This document shows positions 23,520-32,329 of a stretch of DNA of 35,006 nt, piece by piece. Source of the DNA: Thermoplasmata archaeon (lineage in GTDB: Archaea; Thermoplasmatota; Thermoplasmata; Thermoplasmatales; Thermoplasmataceae). Each line of letters starts with the position of its first letter. Positions within the stretch are counted from its first letter, which is position 1. Made by a program: the position numbers and the translations under genes. Below the pieces are notes generated by a model that saw only the letters and a list, made by a program, of their open reading frames with translations, made no database searches and was not told where the DNA came from. The stretch spans positions 1 to 35,006 of the forward strand of contig JAJZZW010000004.1 of the NCBI GenBank assembly GCA_021797385.1, given 5' to 3'.

Positions 23520-24653
23520 ATGAATAAAATTAACGTCCTTATAATTGGCGATGCTAATGCCGGCCTTATAACTGCAAATAAATTGAGAATGCATACCGGA
23601 AATGATGTTAATATAACCGTGGTGGGGAAATCCGAAAAAACCTATTTTAAACCGGAAGGAGTTCTTATACCGTTCAACGGAATTGATTACCGGGATACTG
23701 TAAAACCAACGGACTCTTTACTAAATTATGGCATTAATCGAATTAAATCCATGGCAAAAAAGATAAATCCTGACAATCGTACGGTGCTTCTCGAAAATGG
23801 CAAGACAATAGAATATGATTATCTCGTGATTGCAACTGGTGACAGGCTTGTCCCTGAAAACGTGCCCGGATACAATAAGGATGTTTATCATTTCTATGAC
23901 ATGGAAAATGTTCTGAAATTGAGAGACAAACTGAATAATTTAAAGGCCGGTAAATTCGTGGTGGGACCAGCAAGCATTCCCTTCCAGTGCCCGGTTGCTC
24001 CTGAGGAATTCGTGTTCGGCCTTGATATGCTATTGCGCAGGAAGGGCATCAGGGAAGATAGCGATATCACTTTAATACTTCCCATGGATGACGTTCTTCC
24101 TTTCAAAAATGTTTCGGACCTGGAGAGAAAGGGTTTTTCTGAACTGGGAATAAACTTCATTCCGAAATTCAAAACACAGGCTGTGGATACTTCTAAGGGT
24201 ACTATTGTAGCTGAAAGTGGCGAATCTCTCAATTACGACACACTGGTTCTTGTACCCCCACATATGGGGCAGAATGTTATTATTGACTCGGGAATGGGCA
24301 CGGCAAAGGGATTTATCGATGTGGATAAATTTACCATGAAGTACAAAAATTATGACAATATTTTTGTTGTGGGAGATGCCGCAAATTTTCCCATGAAGGT
24401 GGGGGCCCTGGGGCACTCAGAGGCTGCATACGTTGCAAGCAAGATCGCAGCAGAATGCGATGGAACAATCAATGATGACAAATTCGATGGATTTATGGGT
24501 TGTTCCAGTGTATACTCCGATAAAATGGGATTTACATTGTCCTTCGACTATAATTCAAAACCCTTCGTGAATTTCCCATCAAAAACAGATTATTTTCTGA
24601 AATACATATCGGGGGATACTTATTTCTCTTCAATAATAAGAGGGATACTTTAG
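23520..24653 (+). CDS. Sulfide:quinone oxidoreductase-like flavoprotein
   Basis: A 377-residue member of the FAD-dependent disulfide oxidoreductase fold, SQR branch. Visible are the N-terminal FAD site LIIGDANAGLITAN (8-21), DYLVIATGDRL, the SQR-specific PIPFQCP-like loop (here IPFQCPVAPEE, C157), the C-terminal FAD contact IFVVGDAANFPMKVGALGHSEA, and a second cysteine C328 in GFMGCSS. Those two cysteines occupy the positions of the redox pair that receives sulfide sulfur; the first, more N-terminal cysteine of some SQRs is absent. It would pass electrons from sulfide to the membrane quinone pool, with the amphipathic C-terminus at the membrane face. The DUF1641 gene follows after nine bases. 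Confidence 0.85.
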   Translation: MNKINVLIIGDANAGLITANKLRMHTGNDVNITVVGKSEKTYFKPEGVLIPFNGIDYRDTVKPTDSLLNYGINRIKSMAKKINPDNRTVLLENGKTIEYDYLVIATGDRLVPENVPGYNKDVYHFYDMENVLKLRDKLNNLKAGKFVVGPASIPFQCPVAPEEFVFGLDMLLRRKGIREDSDITLILPMDDVLPFKNVSDLERKGFSELGINFIPKFKTQAVDTSKGTIVAESGESLNYDTLVLVPPHMGQNVIIDSGMGTAKGFIDVDKFTMKYKNYDNIFVVGDAANFPMKVGALGHSEAAYVASKIAAECDGTINDDKFDGFMGCSSVYSDKMGFTLSFDYNSKPFVNFPSKTDYFLKYISGDTYFSSIIRGIL

Positions 24654-24662
24654 GTGATTGTT

Positions 24663-25127
24663 ATGGATAGTGATAAAAATTTGATAAAAGATAATGAACT
24701 GGAATCAGCACTTGAGAATAATATGGATGTAATACTGGCACTACTCAGATTAACGGAACGACTGAAACAAGCAGGAATTGTGCAGGCTTTGGACCACATA
24801 AATAATGAAGTGCTTCCCGATAATTTTGACTTCTTTGCAAGAGCTTTTACTTCCAAGGATATGCTTGAAACAATTTCAAAATCGGGGAATACAATGATTT
24901 CACTGTTATTCCTCCTTTCAAACAGGGAAATGGGCGATATGATCAAGGCCATTTCATTTAATTCACAGGGTATAGCAGAAGCCATTCAAAGTGGAGCTTC
25001 AGGGTCACAGCCACTCTCAATTTTAAAGATCATGGGGCTACTCAAAGACCCTGAATTTGCCACGGGATTAAATGCAATGATTTCCGGTCTGAAAGCACTT
25101 GGGTCTGTACTTAAAAAATTAGACTGA
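24663..25127 (+). CDS. DUF1641 family protein, SQR partner
   Basis: A 154-residue helical protein. Internal features match DUF1641: an N-terminal ALLRLTERLKQAGIVQALDH helix, the central LLSNREMGDMIKAISFN and the C-terminal LLKDPEFATGLNAMISGLKALG. This family is found beside SQR-like flavoproteins and formate dehydrogenases in archaea and bacteria, and it probably assists or anchors the flavoprotein; its biochemical role is not settled. GGTGAT at 24653-24658 overlaps the upstream stop and lies four bases before this ATG, so the ATG is preferred to the GTG at 24654. The 3' end overlaps the convergent VWA gene by nine bases. Confidence 0.8.
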   Translation: MDSDKNLIKDNELESALENNMDVILALLRLTERLKQAGIVQALDHINNEVLPDNFDFFARAFTSKDMLETISKSGNTMISLLFLLSNREMGDMIKAISFNSQGIAEAIQSGASGSQPLSILKIMGLLKDPEFATGLNAMISGLKALGSVLKKLD

Positions 25128-26381
25128 TCTTGCAAGGCCGAGAAGTTCAAGAGCTCCGGATTCGTTGAGCTTCGCATCCATGTATGCGGTGCTTATTTTT
25201 TTTAATCCATCATTGTAGCCGTTAATCATAACGGTTATGAGTTTTGTCCTTGAATCCCTGTTGAATAGGTCTCCTATATTTACCTTATCTTCACCATCTG
25301 TGATAATTATAATTGTATTTGTTTCATCCATGATATGTCCGTTTTCCAGATCCTTCACTGCGGTTTTCAGCGCACATTCTATGCAGGTGCCCTTATTGGC
25401 CTCAACCGTGAGTATATTATCCACTATATCCACCGGGCTGCTGAGAAGCTCATGGGGCTTATTATCAAAAAATCTGAAGAAGTATTTTCTTCTTTTTATT
25501 CTCGCTATCCTGAACAGAGCAAGTGCAACAGATCTTGACCACAGTGTTTTGTCGCCTTCATACATGCTACCACTTTTATCAAGAAGCACATAATATGCTC
25601 CCGGGCTCAAAAGCCGTTTCTCTTTTCCTGTGAAACCATTGATAAGTTTTGAATAGAAGACCTCTTCAGGCATAGCAAGCTCTCTGGAAAGAACGTTTGA
25701 TATGTGCCTTGTTTTGTAATATCCAGCAAGCTCGCCTGTATTTGAATATGATCTCATTTTCTTGGTATATCTCGGCATTATATCTATGAGCTTGTTTGCC
25801 ATTGTGAGAATTTTATCTGCATTTTCAACATTCATTGCCCTGTCAGTAAGATCCATGAGGCTCTCCATGGACAATCCGTCCTTATGGCCGATATTTCCTC
25901 CTGGGCTTCTGTCTTTTACCACTTTTTCTATTTCATGGGCCGTTTCCATTTTCCTGGATGCTTCCTCCATTGATTTCTCGACATTTTTTGAGTTAATTGA
26001 AGGATCAGAATTCCCGTTTCTGTTCATATTATTCTTTGCATTATTGTTCAATTCTTTCATAAAGTTAATGCTGTACAACATCGAGAGCCTGTCATTAAGA
26101 AGAGAATATGTCTTTGCCTGTGAAAAATCACGGGTTTTAATCATATAATCCATTTTCAGCCTGACATTTTCCATGAATTCATTGCTGTTTCTGGTTCTGT
26201 TCACACCGGCTATTCCTGAATAAAATAAAAAATAAAGGTCGGATGCCGCAGTTTTGATCTCTTCAGCAGAATTTTTGTCAAGGTCAATGTTTACGCGCCT
26301 GACCAGTCTTTCCTTAGTTATCCTGTAAACAGTACTTGATTCAGGAATGCCGCTTATATTACTTTTTGGTGTATTTCCCAT
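25119..26381 (-). CDS. VWA-domain (CoxE-like) protein, partner of MoxR ATPase
   Basis: A 420-residue protein when started at the ATG at 26381, which has GGTGA five bases upstream; a GTG at 26390 would add three residues. The first 240 residues are helical and charged. The VWA domain follows with an intact metal-ion-dependent adhesion site: LLDKSGSM (D268, S270, S272), Thr in NKGTCIEC (T332) and IIITDGED (D362). VWA proteins of this type work with MoxR AAA+ ATPases as chaperones or metal and cofactor inserters, as in RavA-ViaA and CoxD-CoxE. The gene directly follows moxR. Which client it serves is not visible; no dehydrogenase with a cofactor stands next to it. Confidence 0.85.
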   Translation of the reverse strand: MGNTPKSNISGIPESSTVYRITKERLVRRVNIDLDKNSAEEIKTAASDLYFLFYSGIAGVNRTRNSNEFMENVRLKMDYMIKTRDFSQAKTYSLLNDRLSMLYSINFMKELNNNAKNNMNRNGNSDPSINSKNVEKSMEEASRKMETAHEIEKVVKDRSPGGNIGHKDGLSMESLMDLTDRAMNVENADKILTMANKLIDIMPRYTKKMRSYSNTGELAGYYKTRHISNVLSRELAMPEEVFYSKLINGFTGKEKRLLSPGAYYVLLDKSGSMYEGDKTLWSRSVALALFRIARIKRRKYFFRFFDNKPHELLSSPVDIVDNILTVEANKGTCIECALKTAVKDLENGHIMDETNTIIIITDGEDKVNIGDLFNRDSRTKLITVMINGYNDGLKKISTAYMDAKLNESGALELLGLARSV

Positions 26382-26386
26382 ATCAG

Positions 26387-27553
26387 TCACCTTCCCTTGA
26401 GTTTTTCATATCGCTCACCTGCAAAGTTCAGGGATGAGTTAATTCTGTTTACTATATCCCTGTGGTATGGCGAACTATCGCTTCCCAGATCAAATTTCAT
26501 TTTTTCCAGTTTTTTAATATATATTTCCAGAAGGCTCAACTGGTCGAGAACAACATTATACGGTGAATTCCTGTTTATTGCATCCTCTGTGGCCTGTATG
26601 AGCGATTTTGTTTCCTCCATGGTAGTTTCAGCTTTCTGCACAATTTCGGATTTGTTTTCCAGCTTTGAATCGATGATCGCTGCCTCTATTTTCGGCTTAT
26701 AATCCTCGCTGTCTGCACTATAACGGAGCGCCATGGCTATATCATTCCCTGTAATGGTTTTTGAGTTCATGAGTATACTGAAAGCAGATGCAATCTTCAG
26801 TAGTTTTATCTTTCTCCTATCGCTCAGTATAACATCATTCTCCTCCATCTGGAACAGTGCCTCCATATACCTATCGATAACATCATTTTTCATATTTCTT
26901 AGATGGTTCAGCCTCTCTATGGCATCGGCCTGCAGGTTTCTAACCTCTTCAATGGTGATAAATGGCCTTTCATCATCCTTTCTTGCCTCCATATTGATTC
27001 CCCTGTCAAGGAGGTCACGGAGTATAGTTCTCTCAACATATCCGTGGAACACCTTAATGGGGTATCTGTCATAGAGTGCCATATCCTCCTCATCATCTGA
27101 GATTTCATTGCTTGCAGAATAAATTCCCAGAAGGTCGAGGTCCATCATAACTCCACCGTTGGGCAATCTCCTGTTTAGCATGATATCAAGCAGGGTATTC
27201 CTTATTGCAGAACTTGCCTTGAATATCTCATCCAGGAATACTATGTTTGAATCGGGTAGCTTTCCTGTTATGATATTTTTATATTCACCATTTTTCAGGG
27301 CATTGATATCTATGGGCCCCAGCAACTCTTCCGGTTCTGTAAATTTTGTTAGCAGGTAATAAAAATAGCGTGCGTTCATGAGTTTACTCATTGTATCTAT
27401 AATTGATGTTTTTGCAGTACCCGGAGGCCCGATGAGAAGCGTGGGTTCGCCGGATATCAATCCAGCAAGTACACCGTTTATTACATCCTCCCTTCCAACG
27501 AATGTGTTGGTAAGATAATTCTGTACTTCAAAGATTTTATTGATATTTTTCAT
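26387..27553 (-). CDS. MoxR/RavA-type AAA+ ATPase
   Basis: A 388-residue AAA+ ATPase. Walker A is LLIGPPGTAKTS (39-50), Walker B NIVFLDEIFKA with D108-E109, sensor 1 in YSASNEI, and the arginine-finger region IYSASNEISDDEEDMALYDRYPIK. After the AAA core (to about 240) there is a helical C-terminal region rich in charged residues, as in RavA-like MoxR proteins. These proteins pair with VWA proteins to remodel or mature client complexes in the cytoplasm. The VWA gene begins inside or immediately after its stop codon. The gene sits 51 bases downstream of mscS on the same strand and could be read with it or alone. Confidence 0.9.
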   Translation of the reverse strand: MKNINKIFEVQNYLTNTFVGREDVINGVLAGLISGEPTLLIGPPGTAKTSIIDTMSKLMNARYFYYLLTKFTEPEELLGPIDINALKNGEYKNIITGKLPDSNIVFLDEIFKASSAIRNTLLDIMLNRRLPNGGVMMDLDLLGIYSASNEISDDEEDMALYDRYPIKVFHGYVERTILRDLLDRGINMEARKDDERPFITIEEVRNLQADAIERLNHLRNMKNDVIDRYMEALFQMEENDVILSDRRKIKLLKIASAFSILMNSKTITGNDIAMALRYSADSEDYKPKIEAAIIDSKLENKSEIVQKAETTMEETKSLIQATEDAINRNSPYNVVLDQLSLLEIYIKKLEKMKFDLGSDSSPYHRDIVNRINSSLNFAGERYEKLKGR

Positions 27554-27604
27554 TCTTATAACAAATTAAAACGATGTTTTATAAAGTTTTGCCAGATGGA
27601 TAAG

Positions 27605-28810
27605 TCATTGCTTTTTATCATCCGGCTTCTTGTCATCAGGTTTTTTGTCTTCGGTTTTTGGCTCACTGGCCTTTTTTAATTCACTGTATGCATGTTCAAA
27701 GGCAAGATTTGTCTCGTTTATTGTTTTTTCCATGGTTCTACCGGACAATTTTACCTTTGCAAGAAAGACATTTGTTGTCGCCCCCCTTGTTAAAAGTATA
27801 ATTTCAGTATCAGGTAGCAGTTTCGCGGTTTCATCTATTAATTTCCCGGAGGGAACATCCGAATTCAGTGTTACCGTAACCGGATAAACTATTTCAGAAC
27901 CCTCATACATTGAATTGGGTCCCAGCACGTTGAATTTTGATTTTATATCCCAGTAAGCACCGTCTATTGCCATATTCGCCCTGGCAGTTTTCTCATTTAT
28001 CTCAGTGACCTCATTAAATGAAATCAAGGCCTCGAAGGTATTGCTGACGCCGTTTTTGCTGGAAAGGAAGAATTTCATATCCTTTAAATCATCCCTTGCA
28101 TTTACCTCTTCAAGTATTTTGTCTGCCGGTACATCTGCCTGTGCGGTTATGTTCAGAGGATAAATATAACTGCTCCCATTATCCCTGAATTCCGTTATCA
28201 CGCTGTTTCCAAGAATTTCAGAATTTGGCAAATATATTACGTTGTTGTCTTTTGTCAGTATCTTTGAAAACAGGGTTTTAACATCCACCACTTTGCCGGT
28301 AGTTTCCACACTCCATACCCATGAATTGACTGATATGACTTCCCCGAATTTTACTGTATTGGACGACGTTGCAAATATGCTGGATAAAACATTGGAGGCA
28401 ACCGTCTGCACAGCAAGACCCAGTACCACACCTCCTATTGCACTTCCTGCAAGTATTCCTGTAACACTGACATGGAATGCACTCATTACCAGTGCAAGTA
28501 TTATCACATAAAAAATAATTCTGACTATGAGGGATATGCCGTAGAGTCCACGGTTAGTTTTTATCAATACCTCCCTGAGATACTTGATAAATGATCCAAC
28601 TATTAATAATCCCACTATCAGTATGACTATCGCATGTACGGATTCTATTATAAATACCTCATCTGATCTATACTGCGGCAGAAATGTATTTATGAATAAG
28701 TCTGCTAAATAGCCAGAAAGTATGGCCAGTATTACCCCAATTACCACTTCTGATGCTATTTTTAATACCTGATCCCTTCTAACAGCAAGATTTGATTTAG
28801 TTTTTGCCAT
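27605..28810 (-). CDS. mscS: MscS-family mechanosensitive ion channel
   Basis: A 401-residue membrane protein. Hydrophobic helices lie at about 17-40, 50-72 and 88-112, followed by the pore helix region GILAGSAIGGVVLGLAVQTV with its Gly/Ala packing and the MscS beta domain (VKFGEVISVNSWVWSVETTGKV, split as VKFGEVISV and TTGKVVDVK). The signature IYLPNSEILG is present. MscS channels open under membrane tension and release solutes on osmotic downshock. The C-terminal tail is a charged low-complexity run of DKKPDD units with no clear function. The ATG overlaps the serS stop (TAATG), so the channel is translationally coupled to seryl-tRNA synthetase. Confidence 0.9.
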   Translation of the reverse strand: MAKTKSNLAVRRDQVLKIASEVVIGVILAILSGYLADLFINTFLPQYRSDEVFIIESVHAIVILIVGLLIVGSFIKYLREVLIKTNRGLYGISLIVRIIFYVIILALVMSAFHVSVTGILAGSAIGGVVLGLAVQTVASNVLSSIFATSSNTVKFGEVISVNSWVWSVETTGKVVDVKTLFSKILTKDNNVIYLPNSEILGNSVITEFRDNGSSYIYPLNITAQADVPADKILEEVNARDDLKDMKFFLSSKNGVSNTFEALISFNEVTEINEKTARANMAIDGAYWDIKSKFNVLGPNSMYEGSEIVYPVTVTLNSDVPSGKLIDETAKLLPDTEIILLTRGATTNVFLAKVKLSGRTMEKTINETNLAFEHAYSELKKASEPKTEDKKPDDKKPDDKKQ

Positions 28811-30144
28811 TATTTAACCTCCGTGTTTATTTCACTGAATCCTGTATAAGGTACAAGAACATCAGGTACTTTTATTCCATTTTCCTGCTGGAAATTTTCC
28901 ATTATTGCCACAAGAACCCTTTCTGTTGCAATTGCGGTACTGTTAAGGGTATGAACAAATTTATTCCCATCCGGAGTTCTGTATTTTACATTGAGTGACC
29001 TTGCCTGGTAATCGGTATCATTAGATGCTGAAACAACTTCCCTGAACTTTCCCTGGGACGGGTACCACACTTCTATATCATATTTTTTGGCCGCAAGGCT
29101 GCCGAGGTCACCGGAACATATATTAACAATTCTGTACGGTAATCCAAGGCTTCTGTAAATATCCTCTGCATTGCTTACCAGTTCCTTGAAGTAATCCCAT
29201 GATTCATCTGGCTTGCAGTAAATAAACTGCTCTATCTTGTTGAACTGGTGAACCCTGAATATGCCCTTCGTATCCTTGCCATGGGCGCCGGCTTCCCTTC
29301 TGAAGCAGGGTGAAACGCCACTCAATCTCAATGGCAATTCGTTCTCTTCCAGGGTTTCACCGGATAGCATGGATGCGAGGGGGTGCTCAGCAGTTGCAAT
29401 TAGATAAAGGTCATCCCCTTCTATTTTATACAGCGCATCCTTGAACGTTTCAATGTCAGTGGCACCTGACATGGAAGCGTAATTAATCATAAACGGTGGC
29501 TCCATAACAGTAAAATTTCTCTGGGATAAGAAATCAACTGCATAATTAATGAGTGCCAGTTCCAGCTTGAAGAGCCTATTTTTCAGAAAATAAAACCTTG
29601 AACCGGCTATTTTACCAGCTCTCTGCAGATCTGCCAGGTCATATTTTTCCATGAGTGTCTGGTGGTCAACAGGCCTTGTATCAATTATTTCATAGTCCCG
29701 TGAATCCATGCTATTCTGTCTGAAATATTCCTCATCTTCGCCGAATACCCGTGCATGCCCCCAATACTTTACAATTTTGCTATTATCGTCACCCGTGCAG
29801 ACAGGTACATCATCAGCCAGAAGATTTGGTATAAGGTGAACTATTTCACTTCTTCTGCTCTCTATCCCCTTCTGTTCTTCCTCGATGCTACTGATTTTTT
29901 CGTTGATCTCCCTTACACTGTCTTTCAGCCTATCGATATCCTTATTTCCTGTTTTCATCATTCTGGAAATATCAAGGCTGATGGTATTTTTATTGTGTTT
30001 ATAATCATTAAGTGTTCTGAGATTATCCTTCCATTTAGTATCCAGTATGAAAAATTCATCAAGAATCTTCGTATCAAATCCTCTGGCCCTGCATGAATCG
30101 TAAAATTTTTTACTTTCAGATCTCAGAAGTTTTATATCTATCAT
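28810..30144 (-). CDS. serS: Seryl-tRNA synthetase (common type)
   Basis: A 444-residue class II synthetase charging tRNA-Ser and the serine of selenocysteyl-tRNA precursors where present. The N-terminal 120 residues are the tRNA-binding long coiled-coil arm (for example REINEKISSIEEEQKGIESR). Motif 2 is CFRREAGAHGKDTKGIFRVHQF and is shown by its core FRREAGAHG and RVHQFNKIEQF. Motif 3 is LNSTAIATERVLVAIMENFQ, with GLPYRIVNICSGDLG before it. It is the ordinary bacterial/eukaryotic-type SerRS, not the rare methanogenic type. A TTTTATAT box (30165-30172, minus) lies 21-28 bases before the ATG. mscS follows in an overlapping TAATG arrangement. Confidence 0.95.
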   Translation of the reverse strand: MIDIKLLRSESKKFYDSCRARGFDTKILDEFFILDTKWKDNLRTLNDYKHNKNTISLDISRMMKTGNKDIDRLKDSVREINEKISSIEEEQKGIESRRSEIVHLIPNLLADDVPVCTGDDNSKIVKYWGHARVFGEDEEYFRQNSMDSRDYEIIDTRPVDHQTLMEKYDLADLQRAGKIAGSRFYFLKNRLFKLELALINYAVDFLSQRNFTVMEPPFMINYASMSGATDIETFKDALYKIEGDDLYLIATAEHPLASMLSGETLEENELPLRLSGVSPCFRREAGAHGKDTKGIFRVHQFNKIEQFIYCKPDESWDYFKELVSNAEDIYRSLGLPYRIVNICSGDLGSLAAKKYDIEVWYPSQGKFREVVSASNDTDYQARSLNVKYRTPDGNKFVHTLNSTAIATERVLVAIMENFQQENGIKVPDVLVPYTGFSEINTEVK

Positions 30145-30164
30145 ATTTTTGACCTTTAATATTA

Positions 30165-30172
30165 ATATAAAA
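30165..30172 (-). promoter_or_regulatory. TATA-like box of serS-mscS
   Basis: Minus-strand TTTTATAT lies 21-28 bases before the serS ATG at 30144. Confidence 0.55.
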
Positions 30173-30206
30173 AGACTATATGTTTTTTATGATAAATTTT
30201 TGATTT

Positions 30207-30971
30207 TTACGGAATTTTTATTGAAAATGCATCAAGAAATTCTCTTTCCTTTTCATTTAACCCGGCAGGTATAATAATTGAAGCGGGGGAACCTGCAATC
30301 CTGTTGCCTATAATATTTTTTATGCTTGAATTGATTATTTCTTCATTTTCAGTGGCTATTCCTATACCAACTATTACCTCTGTATCACCGGTTATAATCT
30401 GTTTCTTCCTTTTTTCTTCCATACCGATGAGTGTGAGCAAAGCCTGATATGGGGGCATAGTTTTTCCATCTGCAAGATCCAGGAGCAGGAGTGTATGCAT
30501 ATTATTTGAATAATTCAGATATATTTTATCATATACACTGGTAGGGAAAAAATTTTCATAAACAAATGGCATGGATACAATGTTACCCATCTTGTAGTTA
30601 AAAAGCCCTGTTCTGGATACAAAAGCCGTAATTATCGACGCATTTTCAAATACATTTGCGGTTATGCCGAGCCTTTTGGCCTCCATTCTGATCTCATTAT
30701 GCGTTGTTGCTGAGAGCGCATCTCCTGTAACAATTAATGTCACAATTTTAGTTTTGGCTTCAACCAGAATATCCATTCCTCTTTCAATGAAATCCCTGTC
30801 TGCCTTCTTCAGGGTACCTCCGCAAAGGTCCTTTAATGAATCAAATGTGCTTTCTGGGGAAATTGATGTATAAGTTTCAAAATAAACAATATCAGAATCC
30901 CTGAGAATATCCGCTTCTTCTAATGTAAGGCTCCTGGGTCCCCGCAAGCCCAGGCCCATTATATTTAACAT
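30207..30971 (-). CDS. dphB: Diphthine synthase (DphB)
   Basis: A 254-residue SAM-dependent methylase of the tetrapyrrole-methylase fold. The N-terminal motif is GLGLRGPRSLTLEEAD (6-21) with the typical YFETYTS after it, then VTGDALSATTHNEIRMEAKR and FENASIITAFVSRTGLFNYKMGNIVSMPF, which identify DphB rather than a corrinoid methylase. It trimethylates the diphthamide precursor on the translocation elongation factor EF-2, together with Dph2 and DphA encoded elsewhere. It starts two bases after the enolase stop, so the two genes form an operon. The C-terminal tail is a normal DphB end. Confidence 0.94.
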   Translation of the reverse strand: MLNIMGLGLRGPRSLTLEEADILRDSDIVYFETYTSISPESTFDSLKDLCGGTLKKADRDFIERGMDILVEAKTKIVTLIVTGDALSATTHNEIRMEAKRLGITANVFENASIITAFVSRTGLFNYKMGNIVSMPFVYENFFPTSVYDKIYLNYSNNMHTLLLLDLADGKTMPPYQALLTLIGMEEKRKKQIITGDTEVIVGIGIATENEEIINSSIKNIIGNRIAGSPASIIIPAGLNEKEREFLDAFSIKIP

Positions 30972-30973
30972 AC

Positions 30974-32179
30974 CTATATCAGATCCTCTTCAATCCTTAT
31001 AACTTCATTCAGTTTTGCCAGCCTTTCACCACCGATTGTGCCTGTTTTTATGAATCTGGAATTGAACGCAATAGCAAGAGAGGCAATAAAATCATCGGTC
31101 GTTTCTCCACTTCTGTGAGAAACTACTGTGTCCATAGAATTCTTTGTTGCAACTTTAACCGATGCTACCGTATCTGATAGTGTTCCTATCTGGTTGACCT
31201 TGATCAATACAGCATTTGTGGATTTTAATTCCACACCCTTCTGAATCCTCGTTGCATTTGTTGTATAAAGATCATCGCCCACTATCATCGCATTTTTTCC
31301 AATCTTTTTTGTTATTTCCGCAAATCCCTCGAAGTCACTATCATATAGTGGGTCTTCTATATAGTAAAAGCCGTGTTCCCTGTTCAGTGAAATTGCGTAA
31401 TCTATCTGTTCATCCCTGGTTTTTGTAGATTTTTTGTATTTATATTTTCCATTTTCATGGAATGAATCTGCTGCGAAATCAACTCCAAGGTATATTTTTA
31501 CATTATTTTCAGATGATATCTCTCCTGCGGCAGATTTCATTATATCTATTGCATCCTCATCAGAAACATCTGCTGTCCACGCTTTTTCATCTCCCAGGCC
31601 GACGCTCTGCCCTTTGAGTTTTTCGGATAATTTTTCACCCACCCTTCTATGGACCTGTATATTATAGAATACGGAATCGTAAAAGGTCTTGCCCTGTGAA
31701 GAGACGAGGAATTCCTGAATTGTAGTACCATTTTTCGAATGTTTTCCACCACCTATTATATTGCCCATCGGGCGCGGTATTGATGGATTTAGGCCACCCA
31801 CATATCTATAAAGTGGAATTTCAAGATAATTGGAAACTGCCTTTGCATTTGCCATGGACAGAGCTGTTGCAAGATTTCCACCCATACTGGCAAAGTCATC
31901 GGTTCTATCCAGCTCATGCAGGAGTCTATCAAAGGCACCCTGGTTCATTGCATTGAAGCCTTGAAGCGCATTTTTTACATGTCTGTTATAGAAATCCACA
32001 CTTTTATCAATATCATTATCCGGATATGCCTTTACTTCCGTTTTTCCCGTGCTTGCACCTGCAGGTGCGGAGGCTGTTCCCGAGGCATAATTCAAAAAAA
32101 TTGTAGCCTCTATAGTAGGATTGCCTCTGGAATCAAATATTTTTGTAATTTTCGAATCAACTATTTCTATATCTTCCAT
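30974..32179 (-). CDS. eno: Enolase (2-phosphoglycerate dehydratase)
   Basis: A 401-residue glycolytic/gluconeogenic enolase converting 2-phosphoglycerate to phosphoenolpyruvate with Mg2+. Recognisable are the N-terminal [11 protein letters not shown], the flexible loop [13 protein letters not shown], the Mg ligand region [48 protein letters not shown] with the catalytic lysine K in VLIKVN, and the C-terminal [18 protein letters not shown]. It is slightly shorter than most enolases but no block is missing. A TATA-like AAATATATAT lies 20-31 bases upstream and the perfect palindrome ATAACGTTAT falls between it and the ATG. dphB follows in the same operon. Confidence 0.95.
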   Translation of the reverse strand: MEDIEIVDSKITKIFDSRGNPTIEATIFLNYASGTASAPAGASTGKTEVKAYPDNDIDKSVDFYNRHVKNALQGFNAMNQGAFDRLLHELDRTDDFASMGGNLATALSMANAKAVSNYLEIPLYRYVGGLNPSIPRPMGNIIGGGKHSKNGTTIQEFLVSSQGKTFYDSVFYNIQVHRRVGEKLSEKLKGQSVGLGDEKAWTADVSDEDAIDIMKSAAGEISSENNVKIYLGVDFAADSFHENGKYKYKKSTKTRDEQIDYAISLNREHGFYYIEDPLYDSDFEGFAEITKKIGKNAMIVGDDLYTTNATRIQKGVELKSTNAVLIKVNQIGTLSDTVASVKVATKNSMDTVVSHRSGETTDDFIASLAIAFNSRFIKTGTIGGERLAKLNEVIRIEEDLI

Positions 32180-32185
32180 ATAATG

Positions 32186-32195
32186 ATAACGTTAT
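32186..32195. repeat. perfect 10-base palindrome at the eno start
   Basis: ATAACGTTAT reads the same on both strands and lies 7-16 bases before the eno ATG, between the TATA-like box and the start. A protein bound there would block transcript initiation. It is short enough to be chance in AT-rich DNA. Confidence 0.3.
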
Positions 32196-32198
32196 AAA

Positions 32199-32210
32199 AA
32201 ATATATATTT
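32199..32210 (-). promoter_or_regulatory. TATA-like box of eno-dphB
   Basis: Minus-strand AAATATATATTT lies 20-31 bases before the eno ATG at 32179. Confidence 0.6.
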
Positions 32211-32301
32211 ATTGATTGCACTTATTTTTTTAGACCGTGACAGGGATAATGTAATTTCCCACATTTATTATATAATTGTTAAAAAATGCTCATAGGAAAA
32301 C

Positions 32302-32309
32302 TTAATTAT
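32302..32309 (+). promoter_or_regulatory. TATA-like box of lonB
   Basis: TTAATTAT lies 21-28 bases before the GTG start at 32330, the same spacing as at ATG-started leaderless genes here. Confidence 0.45.
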
Positions 32310-32329
32310 TAGAATTAGATAATGATTAC

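Noticed and set aside
30207..30971. Counting this methylase as another corrinoid enzyme
   Set aside because: Its motifs (GLRGPRSLT, TGDALSATTH) identify diphthine synthase, which shares the fold.
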